DNA of 64,000 nt from Bacteroidales bacterium (GCA_016286385.1 JAEESO010000002.1:185346-249345), one strand, 5' to 3'. Shown: positions 33,374 through 41,580, counted from the stretch's first letter. Notes: a model not told the origin generated them from the letters alone. Program-made: numbers and translations.

Positions 33374-34779
33374 TACTTGATGTTATAGATCTTGTCCAGC
33401 ACGGAGCCGTCACGGTTCATGACTACGCCAACAACCTTGTCCCCGAAAGGAAGAGGATCAGGCGTGCCGATAATTGAAGACGCCTTTGCAGCAAGGTCCT
33501 TAATATCTACCACCTTGAGGCCGGCTTCCTTAAGCTTTTCTGCAATCTCCGGGCGGGCGGGATTCACGGCTATGCCGTACTCCGTTACCACTACGTCCAC
33601 GCTCTTTCCGGGAGTGATGAGGGTGGTAACCTTTGGCACCACGCAAGGTATGCGGCCGCGAAGAAGCGGGCATACGATTATGCTGAGGGCGCTGTCGGCG
33701 GCGGTATCCTGATGGCCGCCAATGGCGCCGCGGATAATGCCGTCACTGCCCACAAGCACGTTCACGTTGAACTGGGTGTCAACCTCCAGGGCGCTCAGGA
33801 TTACGATATCCAGGGCGTGGGTGGCGCTTCCAAGATGTTCTCCGGAAGCATATTCCACGGCCGATACTTCCTGGTGCAGAGGGTCATTGTGGATGGACTC
33901 CGCCGCAACCTTGTCAAAGGACTGGACGTCTATGAGCTTGCCGATAAGGCCTTCCTCATGGAGCTTCACCATATGGGCGGTGATTCCGCCAAGGGCAAAG
34001 CTGGCCTTGATTCCGCGTGCGATCATTTCCTCACGGATATACTTCACGGCAGCTAGGGAAGCACCGCCGGTACCGGTCTGAATGCTGAAGCCATCCTTGA
34101 AGTAACCAGAGTTAATTATCACTTTAGCAGCCTGTTTGGCAAGGAGAATATCACGGGGATTCTTGGAATCTCGGATTGCTCCGGAAGAAATCTTGGAGCT
34201 GTCTCCAACGCTTTCCACAACCACCACTGATTCTACGTCTGCGGCAGAAATGGACTGAGGCATATTGGGATATTCCACAAGGTCATCGGTGAGCACAACC
34301 ACGTGCTTTGCGTAGCGGGCGTCCGGAAGGGCATAGCCCAGGGAGCCGCAGACGCTTTTCTCTCCGTGTCCGGTTGCATTGCCAAGTTCATCGGCCGATG
34401 AAGCGCCAAGGAAAGCCACATCAATCCTCAGCTCCCCTTTTGCGATTGCGCTGCCGCGGCCTCCGTGAGAGCGGAATACAACAGGCTCCGGGAGGAGGCC
34501 GTGGGAGATGGCATCGGCCAGTTCTCCCCTGAGTCCGGAAGTGGAGATTCCGGTGATAACGCCGTTTTTGATATGCTCAATAAGAGGCTTATGGACATCT
34601 GAGAGGCTGGAAGCTGCCAGTTTGAGGTCCTTGAACCCCATCTGGGCAAGCTTATCCACAACCATGTTCACAACCTTGTCTCCGCCACGGAAATGGTGGT
34701 GGAAAGAGATGGTCTGACCATCCTTGAGGCCGCTCCGGCGGATGGCCTCTTCAAGGGATACTACCTTTGAATTTCTCAT
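33373..34779 (-). CDS. citF: Citrate lyase alpha subunit (citrate:acyl-ACP transferase)
   Basis: 468 residues. SFHHHFRGGD at the N terminus and TGTGGASLAAVKYI plus GAIGGHQDTAADSALSII match CitF, the subunit that exchanges the acetyl group on CitD for citrate. It is a little shorter than the enterobacterial protein, mainly at the N terminus. It overlaps citE by ATGA and citX at its stop. Confidence 0.92.
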   Translation of the reverse strand: MRNSKVVSLEEAIRRSGLKDGQTISFHHHFRGGDKVVNMVVDKLAQMGFKDLKLAASSLSDVHKPLIEHIKNGVITGISTSGLRGELADAISHGLLPEPVVFRSHGGRGSAIAKGELRIDVAFLGASSADELGNATGHGEKSVCGSLGYALPDARYAKHVVVLTDDLVEYPNMPQSISAADVESVVVVESVGDSSKISSGAIRDSKNPRDILLAKQAAKVIINSGYFKDGFSIQTGTGGASLAAVKYIREEMIARGIKASFALGGITAHMVKLHEEGLIGKLIDVQSFDKVAAESIHNDPLHQEVSAVEYASGEHLGSATHALDIVILSALEVDTQFNVNVLVGSDGIIRGAIGGHQDTAADSALSIIVCPLLRGRIPCVVPKVTTLITPGKSVDVVVTEYGIAVNPARPEIAEKLKEAGLKVVDIKDLAAKASSIIGTPDPLPFGDKVVGVVMNRDGSVLDKIYNIK

Positions 34780-35666
34780 AGCACTTCCTCCTCAGAAATA
34801 ACACCGGCAGCGACGGCCAGGGCAATTGTACGCTCTGCCCTCAGGACCACCGGACGGTCTACCATCTTGCCGTTCACGGCAATTACACCGGAACCCTTTG
34901 CCTGAGCCTCCTTGATGGCGGCAACAACGGCGCGGGCCTTGTTGATCTCCTTCTCAGTGGGCGTGAACACCTCATTCACAACCTCAATCTGGCGGGGATT
35001 GATGATGGATTTCCCGTCAAAGCCAAGGGTTTTGATAAGCTCAACCTCCTTACGGAAGGTTTCCATGTCGTCCAGATTGGAGTACACAGTGTCAAAACAG
35101 GCAATGCCTGCGGCACGTGCGGCAACAACTATCTGCTCACGGGCAAGGAGAAGCTCAGCGCCGCCGGAAGTGCGGTTGGTCTTGAGGTTTGCGCTGTAGT
35201 CCTCTGCGCCAAGGGCGATGCCCATCATGCGCTTTGAGGCCGTTGCAATGGCATATGCGTTCACAATACCAAGGGCGCTTTCAATGGCGGCCATGATCTG
35301 GGTGCGGCCAACGGCGCCAATCTCTTCCTCCACCTTGAGGATTTCGGCCTCAAGTTCACGGACTTCATCGGCAGTCTCCGTCTTGGGCATACGTATTACG
35401 TCCACACCAGCCTTTACCACTGCCTCTACGTCCTTTTTGCCGTAGGGAGTGTTAAGAGGATTAATGCGGACAACCATTTCCGTGGTGCCGTAATCTATGG
35501 ATTTGAGGGCATTGTGCACCAGAAGGCGCGCAGCGTCTTTCTCTGCCATAGTCACGGAGTCTTCAAGGTCCAGCATAATGCTGTCGGGGCCGTAGATATG
35601 GGCATCGGCCATCATTCCGGGATTATTGCCCGGAACGAACATCATTGTTCTCCTCAGTCTTTCCAT
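34776..35666 (-). CDS. citE: Citrate lyase beta subunit (citryl-ACP lyase)
   Basis: 296 residues. RRTMMFVPGNNPGMM, DSIMLDLEDSV and the GRTQIMAAIESALGIVNA segment are the HpcH/HpaI-fold CitE signatures; the acidic residues of LEDSV bind Mg. It splits citryl-CitD into acetyl-CitD and oxaloacetate. The start is within the last codons of citD (13-nt overlap), as usual in cit operons. Confidence 0.93.
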   Translation of the reverse strand: MERLRRTMMFVPGNNPGMMADAHIYGPDSIMLDLEDSVTMAEKDAARLLVHNALKSIDYGTTEMVVRINPLNTPYGKKDVEAVVKAGVDVIRMPKTETADEVRELEAEILKVEEEIGAVGRTQIMAAIESALGIVNAYAIATASKRMMGIALGAEDYSANLKTNRTSGGAELLLAREQIVVAARAAGIACFDTVYSNLDDMETFRKEVELIKTLGFDGKSIINPRQIEVVNEVFTPTEKEINKARAVVAAIKEAQAKGSGVIAVNGKMVDRPVVLRAERTIALAVAAGVISEEEVL

Positions 35667-35923
35667 ACGTCCTTTCCTGTTGCACGTACCGCCGCTGCGG
35701 TGACGCGGGCCCTTATGGTGCAGTCAAGTGCACCCTTGTCTATGGCGTCCACATGGGCGTCCTTAATTCCAAGGCCTTCAAGGGTCTCTGAAATCAGAGC
35801 CCTTATCTGCCTTCCGAACTGCGCCTCCACGGAGCTCTGCAGCTGAACTTCCAGCCCCTTTCCAGGGCCGATTTTTACCATAATATCTCCGGACTCCAAC
35901 GTTCCGGCTATTGCTTCTTTCAT
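35654..35923 (-). CDS. citD: Citrate lyase acyl carrier protein
   Basis: 89 residues. AIAGTLESGDIMVKIGPG near the N terminus contains the Ser (residue about 11) that bears the phosphoribosyl-dephospho-CoA group; the QFGRQIRALI segment is also typical. It lies first among the citDEF genes and overlaps DUF4301 by 4 nt. Confidence 0.92.
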   Translation of the reverse strand: MKEAIAGTLESGDIMVKIGPGKGLEVQLQSSVEAQFGRQIRALISETLEGLGIKDAHVDAIDKGALDCTIRARVTAAAVRATGKDVWKD

Positions 35924-37410
35924 GCTTGATGTGCGGGTCTAAGTAAATCCAGTACTACTTTTACGGGGTTGAATGTTTCTACGGGAACTTCCACAAAGAG
36001 GGTGTTCCAGTCGCTCATGGAGCCGTTCCATAGGCCAGGAAGTTCCAGGGCCTTGAGTTCACGGCCTTCGAAGCTCTTGGAGCTGATGAATCCTGCCTGA
36101 GGGTCCACGTGCTCAAGGAGGTTGAACTTCCCTCCCTTATAATCCCTGAGGCAGCACACAAGGTCTACGGGGTTGAAGTGAGTGGCGTGTGACATTGCGG
36201 CCATGGCACCTGCATCCTCCTTGTTGATCTGGACGCTTTCCAGGATCTGGAGGCTGGTGCAGCCGTCCTTGCCGGCGATGATGTAGGGGCCGCCGCCGGG
36301 TTCACCCTCGTTCTTTACCATGCCGCATACGCGGATGGGGCGGTTGAGCTTTTCACGGAGCATCTGGATTCTGTCGGCCTCACCATGGGCAAGGGGCATC
36401 TGAATGCAGAGTTCCTTGTCAAGGAAGTTCTCTATCTCATTGCAAAGCTGCACTGAAGGGTCTGCGTCCAGTTTACGGAGGTAGTCAAATACCTTGTCCC
36501 TTAACTGGAGAGCGACGCCCATGAGCACCTGCTTGTACTCTGCGGTGACGGGCAGGAGCTTCTCATGTGCAACATTGTCTATGTTCTTTATGCTTACAAG
36601 TTCATCCTCTACCTTATTTAGGTTGTAGATAAGGGCGCCGTGACCGGCAGGGCGGAAAAGGAGGGATCCATCGGCCTTACGGAAAGGCTTGTTCTCCATA
36701 TCCACGGCAAGGGTGTCTGTGGCCTTGTCCTGGAAGGTGAAATGGATGTTGTACTTTACGCCGTAGCGCTTCTCATAGGCCGATTTTACCTCTCCGATAG
36801 CCTGCTCGAACAGAGCCTGGTGCTCCGGAGAGATAGTGACGGTAAGGTTGCAGGTGCCGTCTGCGTTACGCATGTATTCCTGGGCTTCCACAAGGTGCTC
36901 TGCGATTGCGGTGCGAACTTCCTGAGGATAGCGGTGGAACTTGAGGACGCCCTTTGGCTTGCTGCCGTAGGCAAGGCCTTCTTCCTTGAGGAGGGCCTTC
37001 AGGGCCTTGAGCCTGTATTCCTTTGTATCGGCCGGCTCCCCAAAGAGTTCAGGTGTGTAGAAGGCGAAATCCTTGATTTTGGCAGCCAGCTTGTAACCGG
37101 GGGCGTCTGAAGGGAGATCCTCCCCTGCCTCAAGCTTTGCAAGGCCGCTGAACTGGTCCTTGAACATACGGGAGGCTGCACCGGAGGCGGGAACGAATTT
37201 GCTCTTGCCTTTTATATCGGCCTTTTTGTAGTACCCCACGGCCTTGGCTACTGCATCTTTGTCAAGCACCTTGATGCCGCGCTCGGGGGTTGCGGGGCCA
37301 ACGATCTTCATCCAGGGAAAACCTGTCTTGAAATGCTCAATCTGATCTTTGACGCCTGCAACGGTGGCGCCGCGTTCCTCAATCTGGAGGATGTCTTTCT
37401 GGTTTAGCAT
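35920..37410 (-). CDS. DUF4301 family protein
   Basis: 496 residues from ATG 37410 (MLNQKDILQIEERG), chosen because it follows the pdxB stop by 4 nt; the longer ORF start is inside pdxB. The sequence matches DUF4301, a Bacteroidota family of unknown function, with possible nucleotide-binding features (KFVPASGAASRMFKDQ, RPAGHGALIYNLN) like sugar nucleotidyltransferases. It is embedded between pdxB and citD, with overlaps, so it is under the same control as citrate lyase. Confidence 0.75.
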   Translation of the reverse strand: MLNQKDILQIEERGATVAGVKDQIEHFKTGFPWMKIVGPATPERGIKVLDKDAVAKAVGYYKKADIKGKSKFVPASGAASRMFKDQFSGLAKLEAGEDLPSDAPGYKLAAKIKDFAFYTPELFGEPADTKEYRLKALKALLKEEGLAYGSKPKGVLKFHRYPQEVRTAIAEHLVEAQEYMRNADGTCNLTVTISPEHQALFEQAIGEVKSAYEKRYGVKYNIHFTFQDKATDTLAVDMENKPFRKADGSLLFRPAGHGALIYNLNKVEDELVSIKNIDNVAHEKLLPVTAEYKQVLMGVALQLRDKVFDYLRKLDADPSVQLCNEIENFLDKELCIQMPLAHGEADRIQMLREKLNRPIRVCGMVKNEGEPGGGPYIIAGKDGCTSLQILESVQINKEDAGAMAAMSHATHFNPVDLVCCLRDYKGGKFNLLEHVDPQAGFISSKSFEGRELKALELPGLWNGSMSDWNTLFVEVPVETFNPVKVVLDLLRPAHQA

Positions 37411-37414
37411 AGTG

Positions 37415-38449
37415 TTATGGTTCAAAATAAAATTCTCTTCTGTAGTTATACTCGCTGCGGAGTTTCTCAAAGTTGGACGGGTTTACGCGGAAAAGGAAAT
37501 CGTCCGTGAAGATGGGATAATTGTACTGCACGGCCGCTGCAATCTCTCCCTGTGTTTTGCCTTTCACGTTTATGACCTTGGGCATGAGGGCATCTTCCAT
37601 AGCGGGGCTGAAGAATTCCAGGTCCTTGAAACCAAAGTGTCTTGCAATTGCCTGTACGGCCATTGCGGTACCGTTTTGCTTGCCCTGATAGGAGTAGCCG
37701 GCAATGTGGGGCGTTGCTATGTCGCAGGCGTCTATGAGGATCTGGCTCACATTGGGCTCATTGCACCAGGTGTCAAGGACAAGGGCGCCAAGCTTGGGAC
37801 GGGCCCTCAGGAGGGCCGCCTCATCCACCACTTCCCCGCGGGAGGCGTTTATGAAAATGGTGCCGGGGCGCATCTTCTCAAAGAAGGCGTCATTGCACAT
37901 ACCCTGGGTGGTGTTGTCCAGGGGAACATGAATGGAAATGATTGTGGCCTCACTGAGGAGGGTGTCAATGTCCACAAAGCCTTCCTCCCCTTCCAGGGCT
38001 GCCCTTGGAGGGTCATTGAGAAGGACTTTGAGGCCGAGGGTCCGGGCCATATGCTCTACCTTCCTGCCCACATTTCCTACGCCCACTATGCCCAGGACTG
38101 CGTCTTCCATCTTGATGGCGCGCCTGGAAGTGACGGCGTACATTGCGGAAAAGATGTAGTTGGCAACGGCGCCGGCATTGCAGCCTTCGGCGTTACGGAC
38201 CTCGATTCCGTTCTCATGGCACCACTGGAGGTCTATGTGATCAGTGCCGATAGTGGCGCTTGCAATCATTTTGACCTTTGTGCCGCTGAGTGTTTCCTCA
38301 CAGCAACGGGTGCGGGTGCGGATGACGATAGCGTCGGCATCCATCATTGCCTCACGATTAATGGACCTGCCGTCCATATAGACTACTTCCGCATAGGGTT
38401 CCAGGACCCCTTTCAGGAACGGTATATTGGTATCTGCAACAATTTTCAT
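37415..38449 (-). CDS. pdxB: Erythronate-4-phosphate dehydrogenase
   Basis: 344 residues from ATG 38449 (MKIVADTNIPFLKGVLEPY). The opening, the TRTRCCEETLSG and ATIGTDHIDLQWC segments, the GVGNVGRKVEHMA dinucleotide loop and the C-terminal PdxB domain (FYFEP end) are all present. It oxidises 4-phosphoerythronate in vitamin B6 synthesis. The E. coli enzyme is known to use 2-oxo acids such as 2-oxoglutarate as electron acceptors, which might explain its place at the head of an operon that handles 2-oxoglutarate and oxaloacetate (inference). Confidence 0.9.
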   Translation of the reverse strand: MKIVADTNIPFLKGVLEPYAEVVYMDGRSINREAMMDADAIVIRTRTRCCEETLSGTKVKMIASATIGTDHIDLQWCHENGIEVRNAEGCNAGAVANYIFSAMYAVTSRRAIKMEDAVLGIVGVGNVGRKVEHMARTLGLKVLLNDPPRAALEGEEGFVDIDTLLSEATIISIHVPLDNTTQGMCNDAFFEKMRPGTIFINASRGEVVDEAALLRARPKLGALVLDTWCNEPNVSQILIDACDIATPHIAGYSYQGKQNGTAMAVQAIARHFGFKDLEFFSPAMEDALMPKVINVKGKTQGEIAAAVQYNYPIFTDDFLFRVNPSNFEKLRSEYNYRREFYFEP

Positions 38450-38458
38450 AATAGCATA

Positions 38459-38466
38459 CAAATATA
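38459..38466 (-). promoter_or_regulatory. -7 box for the pdxB-cit-acn-icd operon
   Basis: Minus strand TATATTTG matches TAnnTTTG, 9 nt before the pdxB ATG, so the leader is nearly absent. The same GATTATATTTGTA context precedes the 46930 gene. Confidence 0.6.
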
Positions 38467-38557
38467 ATCATATTTGTTGGGATAAACAATTGCCTCTGCA
38501 TACTCGTGTTACAATGAAAAAAACGGCAAAAGTTTTTGCTAATTCAAAAAATTGCAT

Positions 38558-38565
38558 TACATTTG
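38558..38565 (+). promoter_or_regulatory. -7 box for tRNA-Ala
   Basis: TACATTTG lies 19 nt before the tRNA, with TTTTTG about 20 nt further upstream as a -33-like element. Confidence 0.6.
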
Positions 38566-38584
38566 CAATCCCAAAAGGAAAAAC

Positions 38585-38657
38585 GGGGTATTAGCTCAGT
38601 TGGTAGAGCGTTTGAATGGCATTCAAAAGGTCAGGAGTTCGATTCTCCTATGCTCCA
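38585..38657 (+). tRNA. tRNA-Ala (anticodon GGC)
   Basis: A complete 73-nt cloverleaf: acceptor GGGGTAT/ATGCTCC, D arm GCTC-GAGC, anticodon arm TTTGA-ATGGCAT-TCAAA with anticodon GGC, and T arm AGGAG-TTCGATT-CTCCT. The acceptor has the G3:U70 pair that identifies alanine tRNAs. The CCA end is not encoded. GCC is a much used Ala codon in this window. Confidence 0.97.
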
Positions 38658-38660
38658 CAA

Positions 38661-38690
38661 AAGGTCGCTGAAAAGCGGCCTTATTTCGTT
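38661..38690 (+). terminator. Hairpin terminator after tRNA-Ala
   Basis: AAGGTCGCT-GAAA-AGCGGCCTT forms a 9-bp stem with a GNRA loop and one G:U pair, followed by ATTTCGTT. It ends just at the stop of the convergent 38681 gene. Confidence 0.7.
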
Positions 38691-38953
38691 AATGTGGCGG
38701 CCTCACCTATCCAACTCTCCATCATAAGCACTGCCTTTGTCAGGTCATCCTGGAAGGTGGAGTGCTCGTGTAGAAAGGCCGGATTTCCCTGTGAGAGTTC
38801 GTTGAATAGATCCTTGGACATGGAGTTTGCGTAGTCCGCTATGGTGTCCTCAATATGATCCATCTCACGTTCGGAAGTGGAATGTTCATAGACTTTCAGC
38901 TTCTGGTGGAAGAAGGCGTAGGCCTGCTCTATGGTGTTCTTATCGGCCTTCAT
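38681..38953 (-). CDS. Small acidic helical protein, unknown
   Basis: 90 residues from ATG 38953 (MKADKNTIEQAYAFFHQKL). The start three codons upstream lies within the DUF4250 stop region and is less likely. The sequence is helical, charged and without a signal; EREMDHIEDTIADYANSMS suggests amphipathic helices. I do not recognise a family. It overlaps the DUF4250 gene by 4 nt, so the two are probably co-translated. Confidence 0.65.
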   Translation of the reverse strand: MKADKNTIEQAYAFFHQKLKVYEHSTSEREMDHIEDTIADYANSMSKDLFNELSQGNPAFLHEHSTFQDDLTKAVLMMESWIGEAATLTK

Positions 38954-39135
38954 TTCACGCAATTAAGATGTTCCTGATAGGCATAGCCCTGGCTGGCCAG
39001 CAGCCGGTCCATCTCCTCGCGCTCCACGTTGAAGCAGTAGCAGATCTGGTCCAGGTTGTCGAAGATCTGGTCCCTCAGAAGGAAGTTGATGGTGGAGACC
39101 AGCATGGGGATGTCACTGAGAGGAAGGTGGTCCAT
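38950..39135 (-). CDS. DUF4250 domain protein
   Basis: 61 residues. LPLSDIPMLVSTINFLLRDQIFDNLDQICYCFNVEREEMDRLLASQGYAYQ-like layout fits DUF4250: a Leu-rich helix, an RDQ turn, then a Cys-containing helical segment ending in GYAYQEHLN. Function unknown. It lies between a BNR-repeat gene and the acidic 90-residue gene on the same strand. Confidence 0.75.
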   Translation of the reverse strand: MDHLPLSDIPMLVSTINFLLRDQIFDNLDQICYCFNVEREEMDRLLASQGYAYQEHLNCVK

Positions 39136-39141
39136 TAGCGT

Positions 39142-39492
39142 TTACCTCCGCCTTATCCAGGATAATCCCTCGTTGGTGGAATAGTACAGGTGACCGTCAT
39201 TTGTCTGGGCCAGCAGTTCCCTGCCGGCATCCTGAATGGCAATGAAGGTCTTGGCCTGGGAAGTTGTATTTTTGGATATCCAGCTGAGTCCCTTGTTAGA
39301 GGAATAGTACACGCCTTTATCTGTAATGGCTACAATCTTCCCGTTATAAGGAACCAGGTCACGGAACGTGCCGCAACTGCTGCCTGAATAGCGGGATATC
39401 CAGGAGAGGCCGCGGTTTGTGGAGTATTCAATGCGGTTATTGGCCGGGTTGATCCTTATAAGTTCGTTGTTGAAAGTTATGAGCTGTGGCAT
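39142..39492 (-). CDS. Small BNR-repeat-like beta protein
   Basis: 116 residues with three near repeats: YSTNRGLSWISR, YSSNKGLSWISK and YSTNEGLSWIRR, spaced about 37 residues. These are the Asp-box/BNR-type turns of beta-propeller blades (S-x-N-x-G-x-x-W). Three blades are too few for a closed propeller, so it may oligomerise. No signal peptide is visible, which is unusual for sialidase-like repeats. Function unknown. Confidence 0.7.
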   Translation of the reverse strand: MPQLITFNNELIRINPANNRIEYSTNRGLSWISRYSGSSCGTFRDLVPYNGKIVAITDKGVYYSSNKGLSWISKNTTSQAKTFIAIQDAGRELLAQTNDGHLYYSTNEGLSWIRRR

Positions 39493-39518
39493 AACGGTAT
39501 TTGAGTATTGGTTTTCTA

Positions 39519-40886
39519 TTATTGAGCTTTAATATGCCTTTCAATGACCTTGCTTCCTTCCACAACCTCGAAGCAGTCAGTCCCGTCCTCCAACTGCTGC
39601 CGATGGAAGCGGTATGAAGGATGGTCCTTGACGGCTTTCTTTGCGGCGGCAAGAGCCTGCTCCCCATCCGGGTAGCGGAAGGCCAGCGTGTCGTCCTTAT
39701 GCGGCGCGGCCTTCCGCTCGTACGCCAGCATTCTGGCATCCTCATATCGCGCACGGTCCTCGTCAAACTGGCGGTCCCATTCGCGGTAGTACTCCATTCT
39801 GGGGTCCTCGAACAGGGACATCTGGACGGCCGATTCGTGCGTCAGGCGCGAAACTCCAAGGCCAACCTGCCGGATGGGCGTAACGCCGTCCCAGATCTCC
39901 GGAAGCATCTTGCGGGCGGCATTCAGGATGATGGCAGTGACATCTGACGGCTGCTCAAGGGTGGTCTGCTTCTGAGCCACCGTGAAGTCTTTGTACTTGA
40001 CGAACATAGACACGCAGGAAGTGCGGAAATCGTCCCGGCGTATGCGGTGTGCCACGATGCATGCCACGTTGAAAAGGGCCCTGTCGATATCCTTGGGATT
40101 CACCAGATCCGTCTGGAACGTACGCTCGGCGCTGTAACTCTTGGCCTCGGCAATCTCAGTCTCAACAGGGGAATCGTCCCGCCCGTTGGCGTTCTCGTGC
40201 AACTGCACGGCGAACTTCTGACCCACCAGCCGGGTCAGAGAGCCCATGCCGATTGCCGCCAGTTGGCCGATGGTCCTGATTCCATACGCCACCAGCCGCT
40301 CCTCCGTCTTCTTCCCTACCCACAGGAGGTCCCTCACTGGCAGAGGCCACATTTTGGAGGGAACATCATCGGCCCAAAGCGTATGCACCTTGTCCGGCTT
40401 CTCGAAGTCCGAGGCCATCTTCGCAAGGAGTTTATTTGAGCCGATGCCGACATTCACCGTGAAGCCCAGCGTGTTCCTGATCTGGTCCTTCAGTTTCGTT
40501 GCCACAGCCACGGCATTTTCCGGCGTGCAGCGAAGGCTCATATCGATGAAACACTCATCAATTGAGAACTGCTGCAGGATGGGAGAATAGCTTCGGCAAA
40601 TGCCGATAAAACCCTCCGAGCACTGCTTGTACCACTCCCAGTCCCCTCTCATAATTATAAGGTCAGGACACTTTCTGAGCGCCATTGAGACCGGCTCCGG
40701 GACACGTATTCCCAGTTTCTTGGCGGGGATGGAGGCGGCAGTTACTATGCTACGCCGGTCATTTGGGTCACCGGACACAACCGACGGAACAAGCCTGATA
40801 TCCGGCTTGCCTTCCCTCACCAGCTTGGCTCCCAGCCAACTGACAAAGGCGCTGTTCACGTCGATATGAAAGATGATGCGTGGCAC
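39519..40886 (-). CDS. dinB: DNA polymerase IV / Y-family polymerase
   Basis: 455 residues starting at GTG 40886; an in-frame TAA lies directly before it, so no upstream start is possible. HIDVNSAFVSWLGA, SIDECFIDMS (catalytic Asp-Glu) and the VNVGIGSNKLLAKMASDF helix-hairpin region are Y-family signatures. A C-terminal tail of about 100 residues follows the little-finger domain. Translesion synthesis is the expected role. A 16-bp near-palindrome (TACGGAA-AA-TTCCGTA) sits 15 nt upstream and could be its damage-response operator. Confidence 0.88.
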   Translation of the reverse strand: MPRIIFHIDVNSAFVSWLGAKLVREGKPDIRLVPSVVSGDPNDRRSIVTAASIPAKKLGIRVPEPVSMALRKCPDLIIMRGDWEWYKQCSEGFIGICRSYSPILQQFSIDECFIDMSLRCTPENAVAVATKLKDQIRNTLGFTVNVGIGSNKLLAKMASDFEKPDKVHTLWADDVPSKMWPLPVRDLLWVGKKTEERLVAYGIRTIGQLAAIGMGSLTRLVGQKFAVQLHENANGRDDSPVETEIAEAKSYSAERTFQTDLVNPKDIDRALFNVACIVAHRIRRDDFRTSCVSMFVKYKDFTVAQKQTTLEQPSDVTAIILNAARKMLPEIWDGVTPIRQVGLGVSRLTHESAVQMSLFEDPRMEYYREWDRQFDEDRARYEDARMLAYERKAAPHKDDTLAFRYPDGEQALAAAKKAVKDHPSYRFHRQQLEDGTDCFEVVEGSKVIERHIKAQ

Positions 40887-40900
40887 TTATGCTACGAAGT

Positions 40901-40916
40901 TACGGAAAATTCCGTA
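40901..40916. promoter_or_regulatory. Candidate operator upstream of dinB
   Basis: TACGGAA and TTCCGTA are 7-nt inverted arms around AA. On the minus strand a -7-like sequence TAACTTCG overlaps its edge, 15 nt before the GTG. The geometry is that of a repressor site over the promoter. No LexA consensus is claimed. Confidence 0.45.
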
Positions 40917-40956
40917 TTAATTTGAGCTTGCGCAGCGGTTTGGCTCAACCTGGCTT

Positions 40957-40964
40957 TAGCTTTG
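40957..40964 (+). promoter_or_regulatory. -7 box for the small membrane protein gene
   Basis: TAGCTTTG matches TAnnTTTG and lies 22 nt before ATG 40987. Confidence 0.45.
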
Positions 40965-40986
40965 CAGAAGTTAAATGAATTGAGCC

Positions 40987-41100
40987 ATGTTAGAGATTGT
41001 CATTTCCGTTGCTATTTATGTCGGAGCTCTGGTGCTCCTGGTGAAAGGTGCTTTTACCTTCTGCAATAACAGCCATGAGAACGTTGTCACTGAGCCGTAG
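40987..41100 (+). CDS. 37-residue single-helix membrane protein
   Basis: This short frame is below the ORF track limit. It encodes MLEIVISVAIYVGALVLLVKG followed by a short polar tail with a Cys (FCNNSHE) and ends in TAG at 41098. One hydrophobic helix of about 20 residues spans the membrane. It has its own -7 box. It is too short for family assignment; evidence for expression is lacking. It ends 46 nt before the 41147 gene and may be co-transcribed with it. Confidence 0.45.
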   Translation: MLEIVISVAIYVGALVLLVKGAFTFCNNSHENVVTEP

Positions 41101-41146
41101 GTTTTCTGCGGCTTTTCCGGGAATTCTTCGTACCTTCGTCTGCAAT

Positions 41147-41554
41147 ATGAGAACATATAGTGGAATAGAGCGTCCGGAGTTCACGCCGGAGCGTATCACA
41201 GGGCTTAAGTCCGATGAAATATTCGTGTTCGGCTCCAACCTTGCAGGCATGCATGGCGGTGGCGCGGCATATGTTGCCTTCAGGCAGTTTGGCGCCGTGA
41301 TGGGATGCGGCGTGGGGCTGCGGGGGCAGAGCTATGCCATACCCACAATGCAGGGCGGCGTAGAGACCATCAAGCCCTATGTGGATGATTTTATCGCCTT
41401 TGCCAGGGAGCACCCGGAACTCTTTTTCTATGTCACCCGCATCGGCTGCGGCATCGCCGGCTTCCGGGACAAAGAGATAGCCCCGCTGTTCAGTGAGGCC
41501 GTGGGTCTTGACAATGTTTGTCTTCCGGAGAGTTTCGTAAAGGCGCTTAATTAG
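41147..41554 (+). CDS. A1S_2505-like phage-type protein (macrodomain-like)
   Basis: 135 residues from ATG 41147 (MRTYSGIERPEFTPERI); the earlier ORF start overlaps the small membrane gene. SDEIFVFGSNLAGMHGGGAAYVAF and YVTRIGCGIAGFRDKEIAPLF are signatures of a small family often found in phage genomes and bacterial chromosomes, which resembles ADP-ribose-binding macrodomains (GSNLAGMHGGG as the phosphate loop). The biochemical role is unknown. It is followed after 26 nt by the HIRAN gene. Confidence 0.65.
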   Translation: MRTYSGIERPEFTPERITGLKSDEIFVFGSNLAGMHGGGAAYVAFRQFGAVMGCGVGLRGQSYAIPTMQGGVETIKPYVDDFIAFAREHPELFFYVTRIGCGIAGFRDKEIAPLFSEAVGLDNVCLPESFVKALN

Positions 41555-41580
41555 TCGTTAAAAATGACTATATTAGCGGT

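Noticed and set aside
37349-38467. Plus-strand ORF of 372 residues opposite pdxB
   Set aside because: It is the antisense shadow of a well supported pdxB gene in a tight operon; the peptide has no recognisable family.
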